A program made the position numbers and the translations under genes. A stretch of DNA of 5,798 bases from Actinomycetota bacterium. Lineage in GTDB: Bacteria; Actinomycetota; Actinomycetes; Streptosporangiales; Streptosporangiaceae. Every line of letters begins with the position of its first letter. Position 1 is the first letter of the stretch. The notes below the pieces were generated by a model that saw only the letters and a list, made by a program, of their open reading frames with translations, was not told the origin of the DNA and ran no database searches. Shown here in pieces: positions 1-5,707 of this stretch. The stretch lies in the NCBI GenBank assembly GCA_003541285.1, contig DPMS01000835.1, positions 596 to 6,393 of the forward strand, written 5' to 3'.

Positions 1-159
1 GTGGCACCAGTGGCAGGCCGAATAGCCGATCGACAGCAGGACCGGCACGTCCCGCTCGCGTGCCTGGGCGAAAGCCTCGTCGCACCAGGGCCACCAGTCC
101 ACCGGGTTCCCCGCGTGCTGGAGCAGGTAGGGACTGGTGGCGTCGTTGAGCCGGTTCAT
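1..159 (-). CDS. DUF255 / thioredoxin-like protein (YyaL/SPATA20 family), N-terminal part only
   Basis: This is the first 53 codons of a gene that continues leftwards beyond the window. The protein begins MNRLNDATSPYLLQHAGNP, followed by VDWWPW, and reaches LLSIGYSACHWCH at residues 41-53. These are the hallmark opening blocks of the DUF255 family: the 'N-x-TSPYL-x-QHA-x-NPVDW' block and the thioredoxin-like active-site region with a CxxC (Cys49, Cys52). Family members are usually about 650-700 residues, with this thioredoxin-like domain followed by an alpha/alpha-barrel like that of N-acylglucosamine epimerases. The molecular function is poorly defined, although a redox role is usually suggested. 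The ATG at 159 is supported by an AGAAAGGG ribosome-binding sequence 5 nt upstream. The gene is divergent from the zinc operon. Residue 26 is Cys (WPWC), where I would expect Gly in many homologues. Family assignment is secure; full length and integrity cannot be judged. Confidence 0.9.
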   Translation of the reverse strand, partial: MNRLNDATSPYLLQHAGNPVDWWPWCDEAFAQARERDVPVLLSIGYSACHWCH

Positions 160-182
160 CGCAGCCCTTTCTGCCCGCGTCA

Positions 183-195
183 GCTTGGTCCAAGC
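183..195. repeat. 13-bp perfect palindrome upstream of the DUF255 gene
   Basis: The sequence GCTTGGTCCAAGC is a perfect 6-1-6 inverted repeat. It ends 23 bp before the DUF255 start codon, so it lies in that gene's 5' untranslated region or core promoter. It could be a small operator or a weak hairpin. It does not resemble a Zur box, since it lacks the AT-rich TGAAA halves. A short palindrome can arise by chance, so a function is only a possibility. Confidence 0.35.
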
Positions 196-245
196 CTGCC
201 CCGTTCCCGCGCCGCCCGGCCACCGCGGCGCACCGGCGGAACAGA

Positions 246-275
246 TTGCACCGCCGGCCTGTTATTGAATACGAT
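246..275 (+). promoter_or_regulatory. Probable sigma-70-type promoter of the zinc-uptake operon
   Basis: A weak -35 element TTGCAC (246-251) is followed after 18 bp by TACGAT (270-275), a good actinobacterial -10 hexamer. Transcription would start near 282, leaving about 28 nt of leader before the proposed TTG start at 310. The -10 lies inside the left half of the inverted repeat described as the Zur operator, which is the arrangement expected for repression. An alternative pair, TTGAAT (265-270) and TTTCAT (288-293) with 17 bp spacing, would leave almost no leader and is less attractive. Assigned by eye only. Confidence 0.45.
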
Positions 276-292
276 TCCCGCTATCGTTTTCA
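266..292. promoter_or_regulatory. Zur operator (zinc-responsive repressor site), two separated half-sites
   Basis: TGAATACGAT (266-275) and ATCGTTTTCA (283-292) form an inverted repeat matching at 9 of 10 positions, with a 7-bp spacer. Both arms resemble halves of the actinobacterial Zur box, whose consensus is close to TGAAAATGATTTTCA. Read as complete 15-bp boxes, 266-280 and 278-292 each have one strong outer half and one degenerate inner half, with centres 12 bp apart. The element is the only AT-rich patch in a GC-rich intergenic region, overlaps the predicted -10, and precedes an operon that encodes Zur itself. Seen: the repeat and its place. Inferred: Zur binding. Confidence 0.7.
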
Positions 293-309
293 TCCCACCG
301 GGGGCTGAG

Positions 310-1233
310 TTGATCACTCTAGGGCGGGTGCTCTTGCGCGTCACGGCCGGCCTCAGCGTCGCGGCTGCGGTTGCGGCCTGCGGCGCAGCCGTCCCCGCCG
401 GTGCGGGCGCGCCGGGCCGGACCCGGGTGATCAAGGTGGTCGCCGCGGAGAACTTCTGGGGCAGCATCGCCAAGCAGCTAGGCGGCTCGCATGCCGCCGT
501 GCTGAGCCTGGTGAGCGACCCGAACGCGGACCCGCACGAGTTCGAGAGCACCGCCGCGAGCGCACGTGCGGTCGCGGTCGCCGACTACGTGATCCAGAAC
601 GGGGCTGGCTACGACGACTGGATGACCCGGCTCATGGCTGCCAGCCCCAACCCCCGGCGCCGGGTCCTGTCGGTCGGCGCTCTGGTCGGCAAGCACCCGG
701 GCGACAACCCGCATCTGTGGTACAACCCCGCCTACGTGACCGCGGCGGAGAACCGGATCGAGGCTGACTTCAAGGCGCTCGATCCGCGCGACGCCGCCTA
801 CTTCTCCGCCCGCCGCGCGGCCACCGACGCGGCCTTCAGCCGTGTCCGCGGCTTGCTGGCGCAGCTGCGGCGCCGGTTCGCGGGCAGGCAGGTCGCAGCC
901 ACCGAGACCGTCGCCGTCTATCTCACGCGTTATCTCGGCCTGAAGCTGATCAGCCCGGCCGCGTTCATGACCGCGGTGTCCGAGGGCAACGAGCCTTCGG
1001 CCGCCAGCGTCGGGCAGTTCGAGCGCCAGCTCGCAGGGCGGCAGGCGGGGGTCCTGCTGTACAACGAGCAGACCGCCACCGCCCTGACCACCAGCATGCG
1101 GGAGCTGGCCATGCGGGCGCACATCCCGGTGGTCGGCATCACCGAAACGATCCAGCCGCCGGACGAGAGCTTCCAGCGCTGGTTCGGCGGGGAACTGGCG
1201 GCCCTGGGCTCCGCACTGAGGGGCCAGCGATGA
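310..1233 (+). CDS. znuA: Zinc/metal ABC transporter substrate-binding lipoprotein (ZnuA/TroA-like, cluster A-I)
   Basis: This is the extracellular metal-binding lipoprotein that delivers zinc to the downstream permease and ATPase. Starting at TTG 310 (GGGGG 5 nt upstream) gives 307 residues, a normal length. Residues 1-24 form a lipoprotein signal peptide with Arg6 and Arg10, a hydrophobic stretch, and the lipobox VAAC with Cys24 as the lipidated residue. GTG 328 or TTG 334 would also preserve it. His76 in 'DPHE' and His135 in 'NPHLWY' are the first two metal ligands of the family. The third position, His in classical ZnuA, falls in ATET (Glu199). The C-terminal lobe has NEPS (227-230), LLYNEQ (249-254) and ITET (Glu279). 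There is no His-rich loop. This pattern fits the actinobacterial subgroup with Glu in place of some His ligands. The open frame continues back to base 1, but that part is antisense to the DUF255 gene and is not coding. The stop overlaps the ATPase start (ATGA). Confidence 0.88.
   Translation: MITLGRVLLRVTAGLSVAAAVAACGAAVPAGAGAPGRTRVIKVVAAENFWGSIAKQLGGSHAAVLSLVSDPNADPHEFESTAASARAVAVADYVIQNGAGYDDWMTRLMAASPNPRRRVLSVGALVGKHPGDNPHLWYNPAYVTAAENRIEADFKALDPRDAAYFSARRAATDAAFSRVRGLLAQLRRRFAGRQVAATETVAVYLTRYLGLKLISPAAFMTAVSEGNEPSAASVGQFERQLAGRQAGVLLYNEQTATALTTSMRELAMRAHIPVVGITETIQPPDESFQRWFGGELAALGSALRGQR
1218..1223 (+). promoter_or_regulatory. Ribosome-binding site for the ATPase gene
   Basis: GAGGGG lies 6 nt before ATG 1230, inside the last codons of the binding-protein gene. 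It fixes the ATPase start at the ATGA overlap rather than at the later GTG codons. Confidence 0.7.
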
Positions 1234-2072
1234 CTGGTGCAGCCGGGCAGGTGAGCCGTCCGGAGACCGTGATCGAGGCATCCGGGCTGGCGTCGGGATA
1301 CGGCGGGCGGATCGTGTGGTCCGGCGCCGACTTCACGGTCGGCGCCGGCGAGTTCCTCACCGTGCTCGGGCCGAACGGGGCAGGCAAGTCCACACTGCTG
1401 CGGATGCTGCTCGGGCTGCTGCCGCCGGCCGGGGGGGAGCTGCGGGTGTTCGGCGGCCCGCCGCGGCGCGGCAACCCCAGCATCGGGTACGTGCCGCAGC
1501 GGCGCGCCCTCGACCCCGAGCTCACGATCGGCGCCGCCGACCTGGTCGGGCTGGGCGTGGACGGTCACCGCTGGGGTGTGAGGCTGTCGCGGCAGCGCGG
1601 CCGGGAACGCCGCACGGCGGTGGCGCAGGCGCTGGCGGCGGTTGGGGCGGCCGGCTACGCGCGCCGGGCCACCGGCCGCCTGTCCGGCGGTGAGCAGCAG
1701 CGCCTCCAGCTCGCCCAGGCGCTGGTCTCCCGCCCCCGGCTGCTCCTGCTGGACGAGCCGCTGGCCAGCCTGGACCTGCGCAGCCAGCACGCGGTCAGCG
1801 CGCTGGTCGCCGGGCTGCGCGACGACCAGGGGTTCGCCGTGGTCCTGGTCACCCACGACATCAACCCGGTGCTGTCGTTCACCGACCGGGTGATGTACAT
1901 CGCCGCCGGCGGGGTATCCGTCGGCACTCCCGGCGAGGTGATCACCAGCGAGAACCTGTCCCGGCTCTACGAGGCCGAGGTCGAGGTGCTCACCGACTCG
2001 CGCGGCCGGGTCTTCGTGGCCGGGCTTGAGGCCGAAACCGCCCACCCGCACTCACCCGGGGGGACTCACTGA
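1230..2072 (+). CDS. znuC: Zinc ABC transporter ATP-binding protein
   Basis: This is the cytoplasmic ATPase that powers zinc import, working as a dimer beneath the membrane permease. At 280 residues it is slightly longer than typical. All nucleotide-binding motifs are intact: Walker A GPNGAGKST (47-55), Q-loop Gln90 in YVPQ, signature LSGGEQQR (151-158), Walker B LLLLDEP (171-177), D-loop SLD (180-182) and the H-loop His209 in VTHD. The region YVPQRR with D-x-x-L-T-I after it is typical of the manganese/zinc importer ATPases. The C-terminus ends HPHSPGGTH, giving three His in the last nine residues; this tail lies outside the conserved fold. The start overlaps the previous stop (ATGA), and the stop overlaps the permease start by one base (TGATG). 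Zinc rather than manganese is inferred from the zur gene in the same unit. Confidence 0.93.
   Translation: MTGAAGQVSRPETVIEASGLASGYGGRIVWSGADFTVGAGEFLTVLGPNGAGKSTLLRMLLGLLPPAGGELRVFGGPPRRGNPSIGYVPQRRALDPELTIGAADLVGLGVDGHRWGVRLSRQRGRERRTAVAQALAAVGAAGYARRATGRLSGGEQQRLQLAQALVSRPRLLLLDEPLASLDLRSQHAVSALVAGLRDDQGFAVVLVTHDINPVLSFTDRVMYIAAGGVSVGTPGEVITSENLSRLYEAEVEVLTDSRGRVFVAGLEAETAHPHSPGGTH
2058..2064 (+). promoter_or_regulatory. Ribosome-binding site for the permease gene
   Basis: GGGGGGA lies 7 nt before ATG 2072, and ATG 2075 follows immediately. The spacing favours 2072, although the two starts differ by only one Met. Confidence 0.55.
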
Positions 2073-3034
2073 TGATGAGCACACTCGCGGGCGGCAGTCC
2101 CGCGTTCCCGAGCGTGATCTGGAGCTGGAACCTGATCGCAGACATCCAGAACATGCTCAGCTTCGCCTTCATGCGTAACGCCTTCACGGCCGGGACGGCT
2201 TCTGCCATCGCCGCTGGCCTGGTCGGCTATTTCGTCGTGCTGCGCGGGTCCAGCTTCGCCGCGCACGCGATCTCCCACATCGGCTTCGCAGGCGCCGCCG
2301 GTGCTCTGCTACTCGGCATCAACCCGATCCTCGGGGTCGGCGCGCTCAGCCTGGCCGCCAGCGCGGGGATGGGCGCGCTCGGAAAGCGGCTGCGCGGCCG
2401 GGACGCGGTGATCGGCCTGATCATGGCGGCATCGCTGGGACTGGGGGTGCTGTTCACCACCATGTACCAGGGCAACGCCGCGAACGCGCTGGCCTACCTG
2501 TTCGGCCAGATCTTCGGGATCAGCGCGGGCGCCGCCCTGCTCACCGTGGCGACCAGCGTGGTGGTCCTGCTTGCGCTCACCGCCCTGTACCGGCCGCTGC
2601 TGTTCGCCTCACTCGATGAGGAAGTGGCGCAGGCGCGGGGAGTGCCGGTCGGCCCGATCAGCGTCGGCTTCCTGCTGCTGATGGCGCTCGCGGTGACCGA
2701 GGCGGTGCAAGTCTCCGGGGTGCTGCTCATCTTCGCGCTGCTGATCGCCCCGGGCGCCATCGCCGAGCGGATCACCCGCCGGCCGGCCAGCGCGCTGGCG
2801 GTCTCAGGCGGCCTCGCGGTGCTTATCACCTGGATCTCCCTGACGCTGGCCTACTACACGCCCTACCCGGTCAGCTTCTATGTCCCAGCGCTGGCCTTCG
2901 TGCTGTACCTGGGGGCACGCCTGGCCACCACCGGGCACGGCCTGCGCGGGCTGCTGCCGGGCGGGCATGTGCCCGGGCGCCGTCCTCGCGGAGCCAGGGC
3001 AGCGGGGCGGCGGGCTGCTACGGTGCGCTTGTGA
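2072..3034 (+). CDS. znuB: Zinc ABC transporter permease (ZnuB family)
   Basis: This is the membrane channel subunit of the zinc importer, 320 residues. About eight hydrophobic segments can be seen, roughly at 36-57, 66-83, 85-104, 112-131, 148-172, 195-209, 213-230 and 240-283 (the last probably two helices). Family marks include AAHAISHIGFAGAA (63-76), with the conserved His and Gly, and the cytoplasmic loop LDEEVAQARGVPV (181-193), which matches the Asp-x-x-x-Ala-x-x-x-Gly pattern contacting the ATPase. LLIAPGAIA (223-231) is also typical. The last 30 or so residues after the final helix (from about 290) are rich in Arg, Gly and Ala and look like a disordered cytoplasmic tail. The gene is translationally coupled on both sides: TGATG with the ATPase and GTGA with zur. 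Confidence 0.93.
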   Translation: MMSTLAGGSPAFPSVIWSWNLIADIQNMLSFAFMRNAFTAGTASAIAAGLVGYFVVLRGSSFAAHAISHIGFAGAAGALLLGINPILGVGALSLAASAGMGALGKRLRGRDAVIGLIMAASLGLGVLFTTMYQGNAANALAYLFGQIFGISAGAALLTVATSVVVLLALTALYRPLLFASLDEEVAQARGVPVGPISVGFLLLMALAVTEAVQVSGVLLIFALLIAPGAIAERITRRPASALAVSGGLAVLITWISLTLAYYTPYPVSFYVPALAFVLYLGARLATTGHGLRGLLPGGHVPGRRPRGARAAGRRAATVRL

Positions 3035-3456
3035 GTACTCCGGCCGAGCCCGGATGGGGCCGGGGCACAAGAGTGCGGGGAACCCGGCAGGCCGAGGCGC
3101 TGGCCTCGGTCCTGGCCAGCCTGCCCGGGTTCTTGAGCGCGCAGCAGATCCACGCCGAGCTGAGGCGCCGGGGAGAACGGATCGGCCTCGCTACCGTCTA
3201 CCGGCATCTGCAGGTGCTCAGCGAGGACGGCCGGGTGGACACCATCCGCGACCCCAGCGGGGAGACCCTGTACCGCCGGTGCCGCAGCGAATCCCACCAT
3301 CACCACCTGATCTGCCGCTCCTGCGGGGCGAGTGTGGAGGTCGAAGGGCGGGCGGTGGAGCAGTGGGCGGACAAGGTGGCCGCCGAGGCCGGCTTCACCG
3401 CCGTCGATCACACTGTCGAGCTGTTCGGCCTGTGCCCGCGCTGCGGAGCAGCCTGA
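3031..3456 (+). CDS. zur: Zinc uptake regulator Zur (Fur family)
   Basis: This is a DNA-binding repressor that senses zinc and shuts off zinc-uptake genes when zinc is plentiful. It has 141 residues, a usual Fur-family length. The N-terminal winged helix includes GLATVYRHLQVLSEDG (52-67), the recognition-helix motif. The metal sites match those I recall for Streptomyces coelicolor Zur with a constant offset of five residues: structural zinc Cys95, Cys98, Cys135, Cys138; one regulatory site Asp70, Cys84, His90, His92; another His89, His91, Glu110, His127. The run of four His (89-92) carries both regulatory sites. GTG 3031 overlaps the permease stop as GTGA and lacks a clear ribosome-binding sequence, so coupling probably drives translation. 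GTG 3073 is an in-frame alternative giving 127 residues. As last gene of the operon it would be autoregulated. Zur is preferred over Fur or Nur because of the His/Cys pattern and the znu neighbours. Confidence 0.95.
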   Translation: MSTPAEPGWGRGTRVRGTRQAEALASVLASLPGFLSAQQIHAELRRRGERIGLATVYRHLQVLSEDGRVDTIRDPSGETLYRRCRSESHHHHLICRSCGASVEVEGRAVEQWADKVAAEAGFTAVDHTVELFGLCPRCGAA

Positions 3457-4945
3457 CCAGGTCTCCTAGGGCACGTAGCTGTACTGGGTATGCCAGGAGG
3501 CCCCGCCGTCGGTGGTCATGACGATGCGCTGGCGCTGGATCTGGCGGGCCGGGTTGCGGTAGTCGTCGAAGTTGCCGACGACCCACCCGAGTTGCGGGGT
3601 CATGAAGCTGGCCCCAGCCGCGGCAGTGAGCCCGCCGATGTTCCCGCGCTGGCTGATGACAGCGCCGGAGTTGGTCACCAGATCCCACGGCACGGTGCCG
3701 TTCCCGCAGGGCGGGCACGAGCCGATGACCACGGCCGTGGTCTCGCTGATGGCAGACAGCGGTCCCGGCTCGGTTCCCGGGCCGTTCGCGGTGACCTTGA
3801 CCCCAGGATGCGGGAAGTACTGCTCGGCGAAGATCGCCTTCGCCCCGGACGGGCCGGCGTGGTACCCGATGAAGGGCTCGTGGTTCATGGCGGCGTCCAT
3901 GCCGATGTCCAGGCCCCAGACCGCATCGGGACCGGCACACTGAACGGTCATCAGGAATGGCGGGCTGCCGGAGCCGGTCACCCCGCGTGCGGCCAGCGTC
4001 CAGGTCGAGCCTGGGCCGACGACCGGTGACCAGCACGAACACGCACCATTTCACGAGCGCCTTCATCGCCCACGGGAAGTAGTAGTGCAGGCTGGTCAGG
4101 GCCACGTCCGGGCACGCGTTCGCATAGTCGATCGGGACGACCTCGGTGCCCTTCACCAGGGTCTCGCACGAGTTGAACTCCCACCGGAAGAAGGCGTTGA
4201 CCAGGCGCCCGATGGTCACCACCTCCCGGCCGGACTGCGGCGAGAGGAAGCTGTGGTCGACGGCGTAGCGCAGGTGCATGGGCTGGTCTGGGCGGAACCG
4301 CATCACCATCGTCTCGGCGCCGATCGACAGCGACCGGGCGAACACGTCGTAGTCCTCGATCGCCCGCTGCAGGTGCATCAGCATCTCGCCGCTCTGGTCG
4401 TAGGCGGCGTGCAACTCGGCGGCATTGCGTATCTGCGATACCCCGCGCCAGGCGCCGCCGTCGTACGGCTTCATGAACAGCGGGTACCCGATCCGCTCCG
4501 CGATCGCGTCGAGGTCGAAGGCTTGGTTGTACTTGGCGGCCGTGTAGGCATAGCGCGCGTTGTCGACCGGGTGCTTGAACGGCACGAGCACCGTCTCCGG
4601 CACCTTGAGCCCTAGCCGCATCATCGCGCAGTACGCCGCGTGCTTCTCCATCGACTGGAACGTGAACGGGCAATTCAGCAGGTACACGCTGTCCATCAGC
4701 GCGACCTTCTTCAGCCATTCCCTCGGGTGGTAATACCAGTAGGCGAGCCGGTCCACGGCCAGGGCGTACCGCGGGCGGTCGCGCAGGCTGAACGGCTCGA
4801 TCGTGACCCGCTCGCAGTCGAAGGAATGCCGGGTGCCGCCCGGCCCCTTGACCGGCCCGAGCCGGCGCAGGATCTCCTCGAATGCCCTCGGCCAGTCCTC
4901 CTCGGTGCCGAGCAGCAGCCCGATCAGGTGCGTGGTGTCGGTCAA
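3395..4945 (-). CDS. ATP-grasp ligase-like protein, 3' end replaced (real sequence about residues 1-320 of the 516-codon frame)
   Basis: ATP-grasp enzymes couple a carboxylate to an amine or similar nucleophile through an acyl-phosphate; the substrate here is unknown. The start is TTG 4945 with GGGAG 6 nt upstream. Visible elements are a family-specific N-terminal region (1-120, including HPREWLKK and LLNCPFTFQSMEKHA), the ATP-binding strand and Gly-rich loop FMKPYDGGAWRGVS (157-170, Lys159), a hinge region around 188-209, the metal-binding E-x-N of RWEFNSCETL (Glu256, Asn258) and PIDYANACPDVALTSLHYYF (271-290). After about residue 300-320 the frame turns into Arg/His/Pro-rich sequence typical of an out-of-frame reading. 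It covers the Asp-box fragment and the end of zur before reaching a stop. Homologues as I recall them have a further C-terminal helical region of roughly 100 residues, so this copy is probably truncated. The nucleotide-binding core looks complete. It lies 15 nt after the esterase stop, in the same operon. Nothing suggests export. Confidence 0.72.
   Translation of the reverse strand: MTDTTHLIGLLLGTEEDWPRAFEEILRRLGPVKGPGGTRHSFDCERVTIEPFSLRDRPRYALAVDRLAYWYYHPREWLKKVALMDSVYLLNCPFTFQSMEKHAAYCAMMRLGLKVPETVLVPFKHPVDNARYAYTAAKYNQAFDLDAIAERIGYPLFMKPYDGGAWRGVSQIRNAAELHAAYDQSGEMLMHLQRAIEDYDVFARSLSIGAETMVMRFRPDQPMHLRYAVDHSFLSPQSGREVVTIGRLVNAFFRWEFNSCETLVKGTEVVPIDYANACPDVALTSLHYYFPWAMKALVKWCVFVLVTGRRPRLDLDAGRTRGDRLRQPAIPDDRSVCRSRCGLGPGHRHGRRHEPRALHRVPRRPVRGEGDLRRAVLPASWGQGHRERPGNRAGTAVCHQRDHGRGHRLVPALRERHRAVGSGDQLRRCHQPAREHRRAHCRGWGQLHDPATRVGRRQLRRLPQPGPPDPAPAHRHDHRRRGLLAYPVQLRALGDLVRLLRSAGTGRTARQCDRRR
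3466..4020 (-). pseudogene. C-terminal remnant of an Asp-box (BNR/WD40-YVTN-like) beta-propeller protein
   Basis: This frame, not the ATP-grasp frame, has the GC-rich third positions of true coding sequence across the region and reads like a protein. It includes GSTWTLAARG, GLDIGMDAAMNHEPF, GWVVGNF and, near the end, the Asp-box motif TTDGGASW, stopping at TAG 3466-3468. Asp-box repeats occur in sialidase-like and other secreted beta-propellers that act outside the cell. Two such turns (STWT, TTDGGASW) are seen. The frame is open only back to 4052, where a TGA closes it. It contains no signal peptide or credible start: GTG 3981 has GCGGG directly against it with no spacing. About 180 residues remain, so the 5' part of the gene is missing. 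Only 9 bp separate its stop from that of zur, which suggests an originally intact gene converging on the zinc operon. It could be an expressed small protein, but that seems unlikely. Confidence 0.65.
3985..4052 (-). other. Probable junction between the ATP-grasp gene and the beta-propeller gene remnant
   Basis: Within this 68-bp stretch the coding frame on the minus strand moves by one base. Upstream the ATP-grasp frame is convincing up to about KALVKWCVFVLVTGRRPRL. Downstream the frame with GPGSTWTLAARG is convincing. Both are open and plausible here, so the exact breakpoint cannot be placed. No insertion sequence, direct repeat or tRNA end is visible. Confidence 0.55.
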
Positions 4946-4951
4946 AGGGGG

Positions 4952-4956
4952 CTCCC
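4952..4956 (-). promoter_or_regulatory. Ribosome-binding site for the ATP-grasp gene
   Basis: On the minus strand GGGAG lies 6 nt upstream of TTG 4945, in the 15-nt gap after the esterase stop codon. It supports the TTG as start. Confidence 0.6.
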
Positions 4957-4960
4957 GTCG

Positions 4961-5707
4961 TCAGCAGAATCGCGGCAGGTGATGCGCCACCTGGGCTCGC
5001 CAGGATGGCCAGTCGTGCGGCACGTAGTAACCCCACAGGTCGAGCTCGTGCCTGATCTGCCGGCTGGCCAGCACCGCGGCGAACCGCCTGGTGCTCTCCA
5101 GCGACCCCGTGGTGTCCTCCCACTGGCCCTGGCCGCAGACCAGCAGCAGGCTCACTCTGCCGCGCAGCCAGTCCAGATGATCGCCGTGCAGGTGGCTGAC
5201 GTAGTCCAGCGGGTTGTTGAAGTACGCGTGGTCGCCTCGCTCGCCCCAGCCGTTCCAGGCGGCCGGGTCGTAGTTGCCGGAGAAGCACATCGCCAGCGGG
5301 AAGACGTCGGCCCGCTTGAGCGCGAAGTTCGCCGCGTGGAACGCGCCCAGGCTGCAGCCGAGCGTGATCGGCTCGGCCGCCTCGCCGCCGCAGTCCTGGC
5401 CGATCCACGGCACGACGTCGCCGAGGATCCACGACTCGTACCGGCCGTGCCTGCGCGCCCGCTCCTCGACGGGGAGGGCGGCGTTGGACCAGGACTGGCC
5501 GTCGTAGGAGTCGACGCAGTAGAGCTTGACCCGCCCGGCCTCGAGCAGGCCGGCCACGGCATCGACCATGCCGTTGCTCTCGAAGTCCCAGGCCTGGCCC
5601 TGCTCGGACGGGAACACCAGCACCGGGCGCCCCCAGTGCCCGTACCTGATTACGGTGCCGTCGCCGACGATGGCGTCCGACCGCAGCTGCGTCACCAGCC
5701 GGCTCAC
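4961..5707 (-). CDS. Alpha/beta-hydrolase, esterase family (COG4947-like)
   Basis: This predicted cytoplasmic serine esterase has 248 residues, full length for a single alpha/beta-hydrolase domain. The nucleophile elbow is GCSLG (117-121, Ser119) within ITLGCSLGAFHAANFAL. The probable catalytic His is His231 in YVPHDW near the C-terminus, and the acid is probably Asp198 in CGQGQWED (191-198), at the usual place after a beta strand. The N-terminal VLVFPSEQGQAWDFE (29-43) corresponds to the oxyanion-hole strand of this family, and GNYDP (144-148) follows the nucleophile. There is no signal peptide. GTG 5707 is the chosen start: it forms a GTGA overlap with the stop of the preceding hydrolase gene, and upstream Shine-Dalgarno character is weak, so coupling is likely. 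The natural substrate is unknown; acyl or peptide ester cleavage linked to the adjacent ATP-grasp ligase is an inference from context. Confidence 0.85.
   Translation of the reverse strand: MSRLVTQLRSDAIVGDGTVIRYGHWGRPVLVFPSEQGQAWDFESNGMVDAVAGLLEAGRVKLYCVDSYDGQSWSNAALPVEERARRHGRYESWILGDVVPWIGQDCGGEAAEPITLGCSLGAFHAANFALKRADVFPLAMCFSGNYDPAAWNGWGERGDHAYFNNPLDYVSHLHGDHLDWLRGRVSLLLVCGQGQWEDTTGSLESTRRFAAVLASRQIRHELDLWGYYVPHDWPSWRAQVAHHLPRFC

Noticed and set aside
1..309. Extension of the binding-protein frame back to base 1 (103 extra residues)
   Set aside because: It runs antisense through the DUF255 start and across the promoter and operator. A lipoprotein signal peptide begins properly near residue 104 of that frame.
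930..2051. Long minus-strand open frame (373 codons) opposite the binding-protein and ATPase genes
   Set aside because: It mirrors GC-rich third positions of proven genes. Its product is rich in Gly, Pro, Arg and Gln and shows no motif.
3460..3499. Possible terminator hairpin GGTCTCCT ... AGGAGGCC between zur and the remnant
   Set aside because: Only 7 of 8 bases pair, across a loop of about 24 nt, with no T-run on either strand. It is too weak to call.
3395..4020. A genuine two-domain ATP-grasp plus beta-propeller protein made by programmed frameshifting
   Set aside because: No slippery sequence stands out. Asp-box propellers are usually exported while the ATP-grasp part has no export signal, so a recombination scar explains the data better.
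3978..5432. Minus-strand open frame of 484 codons overlapping both the esterase and the ATP-grasp gene
   Set aside because: It is an out-of-frame shadow, very rich in Arg and Ala, crossing a real stop and start without recognisable domains.
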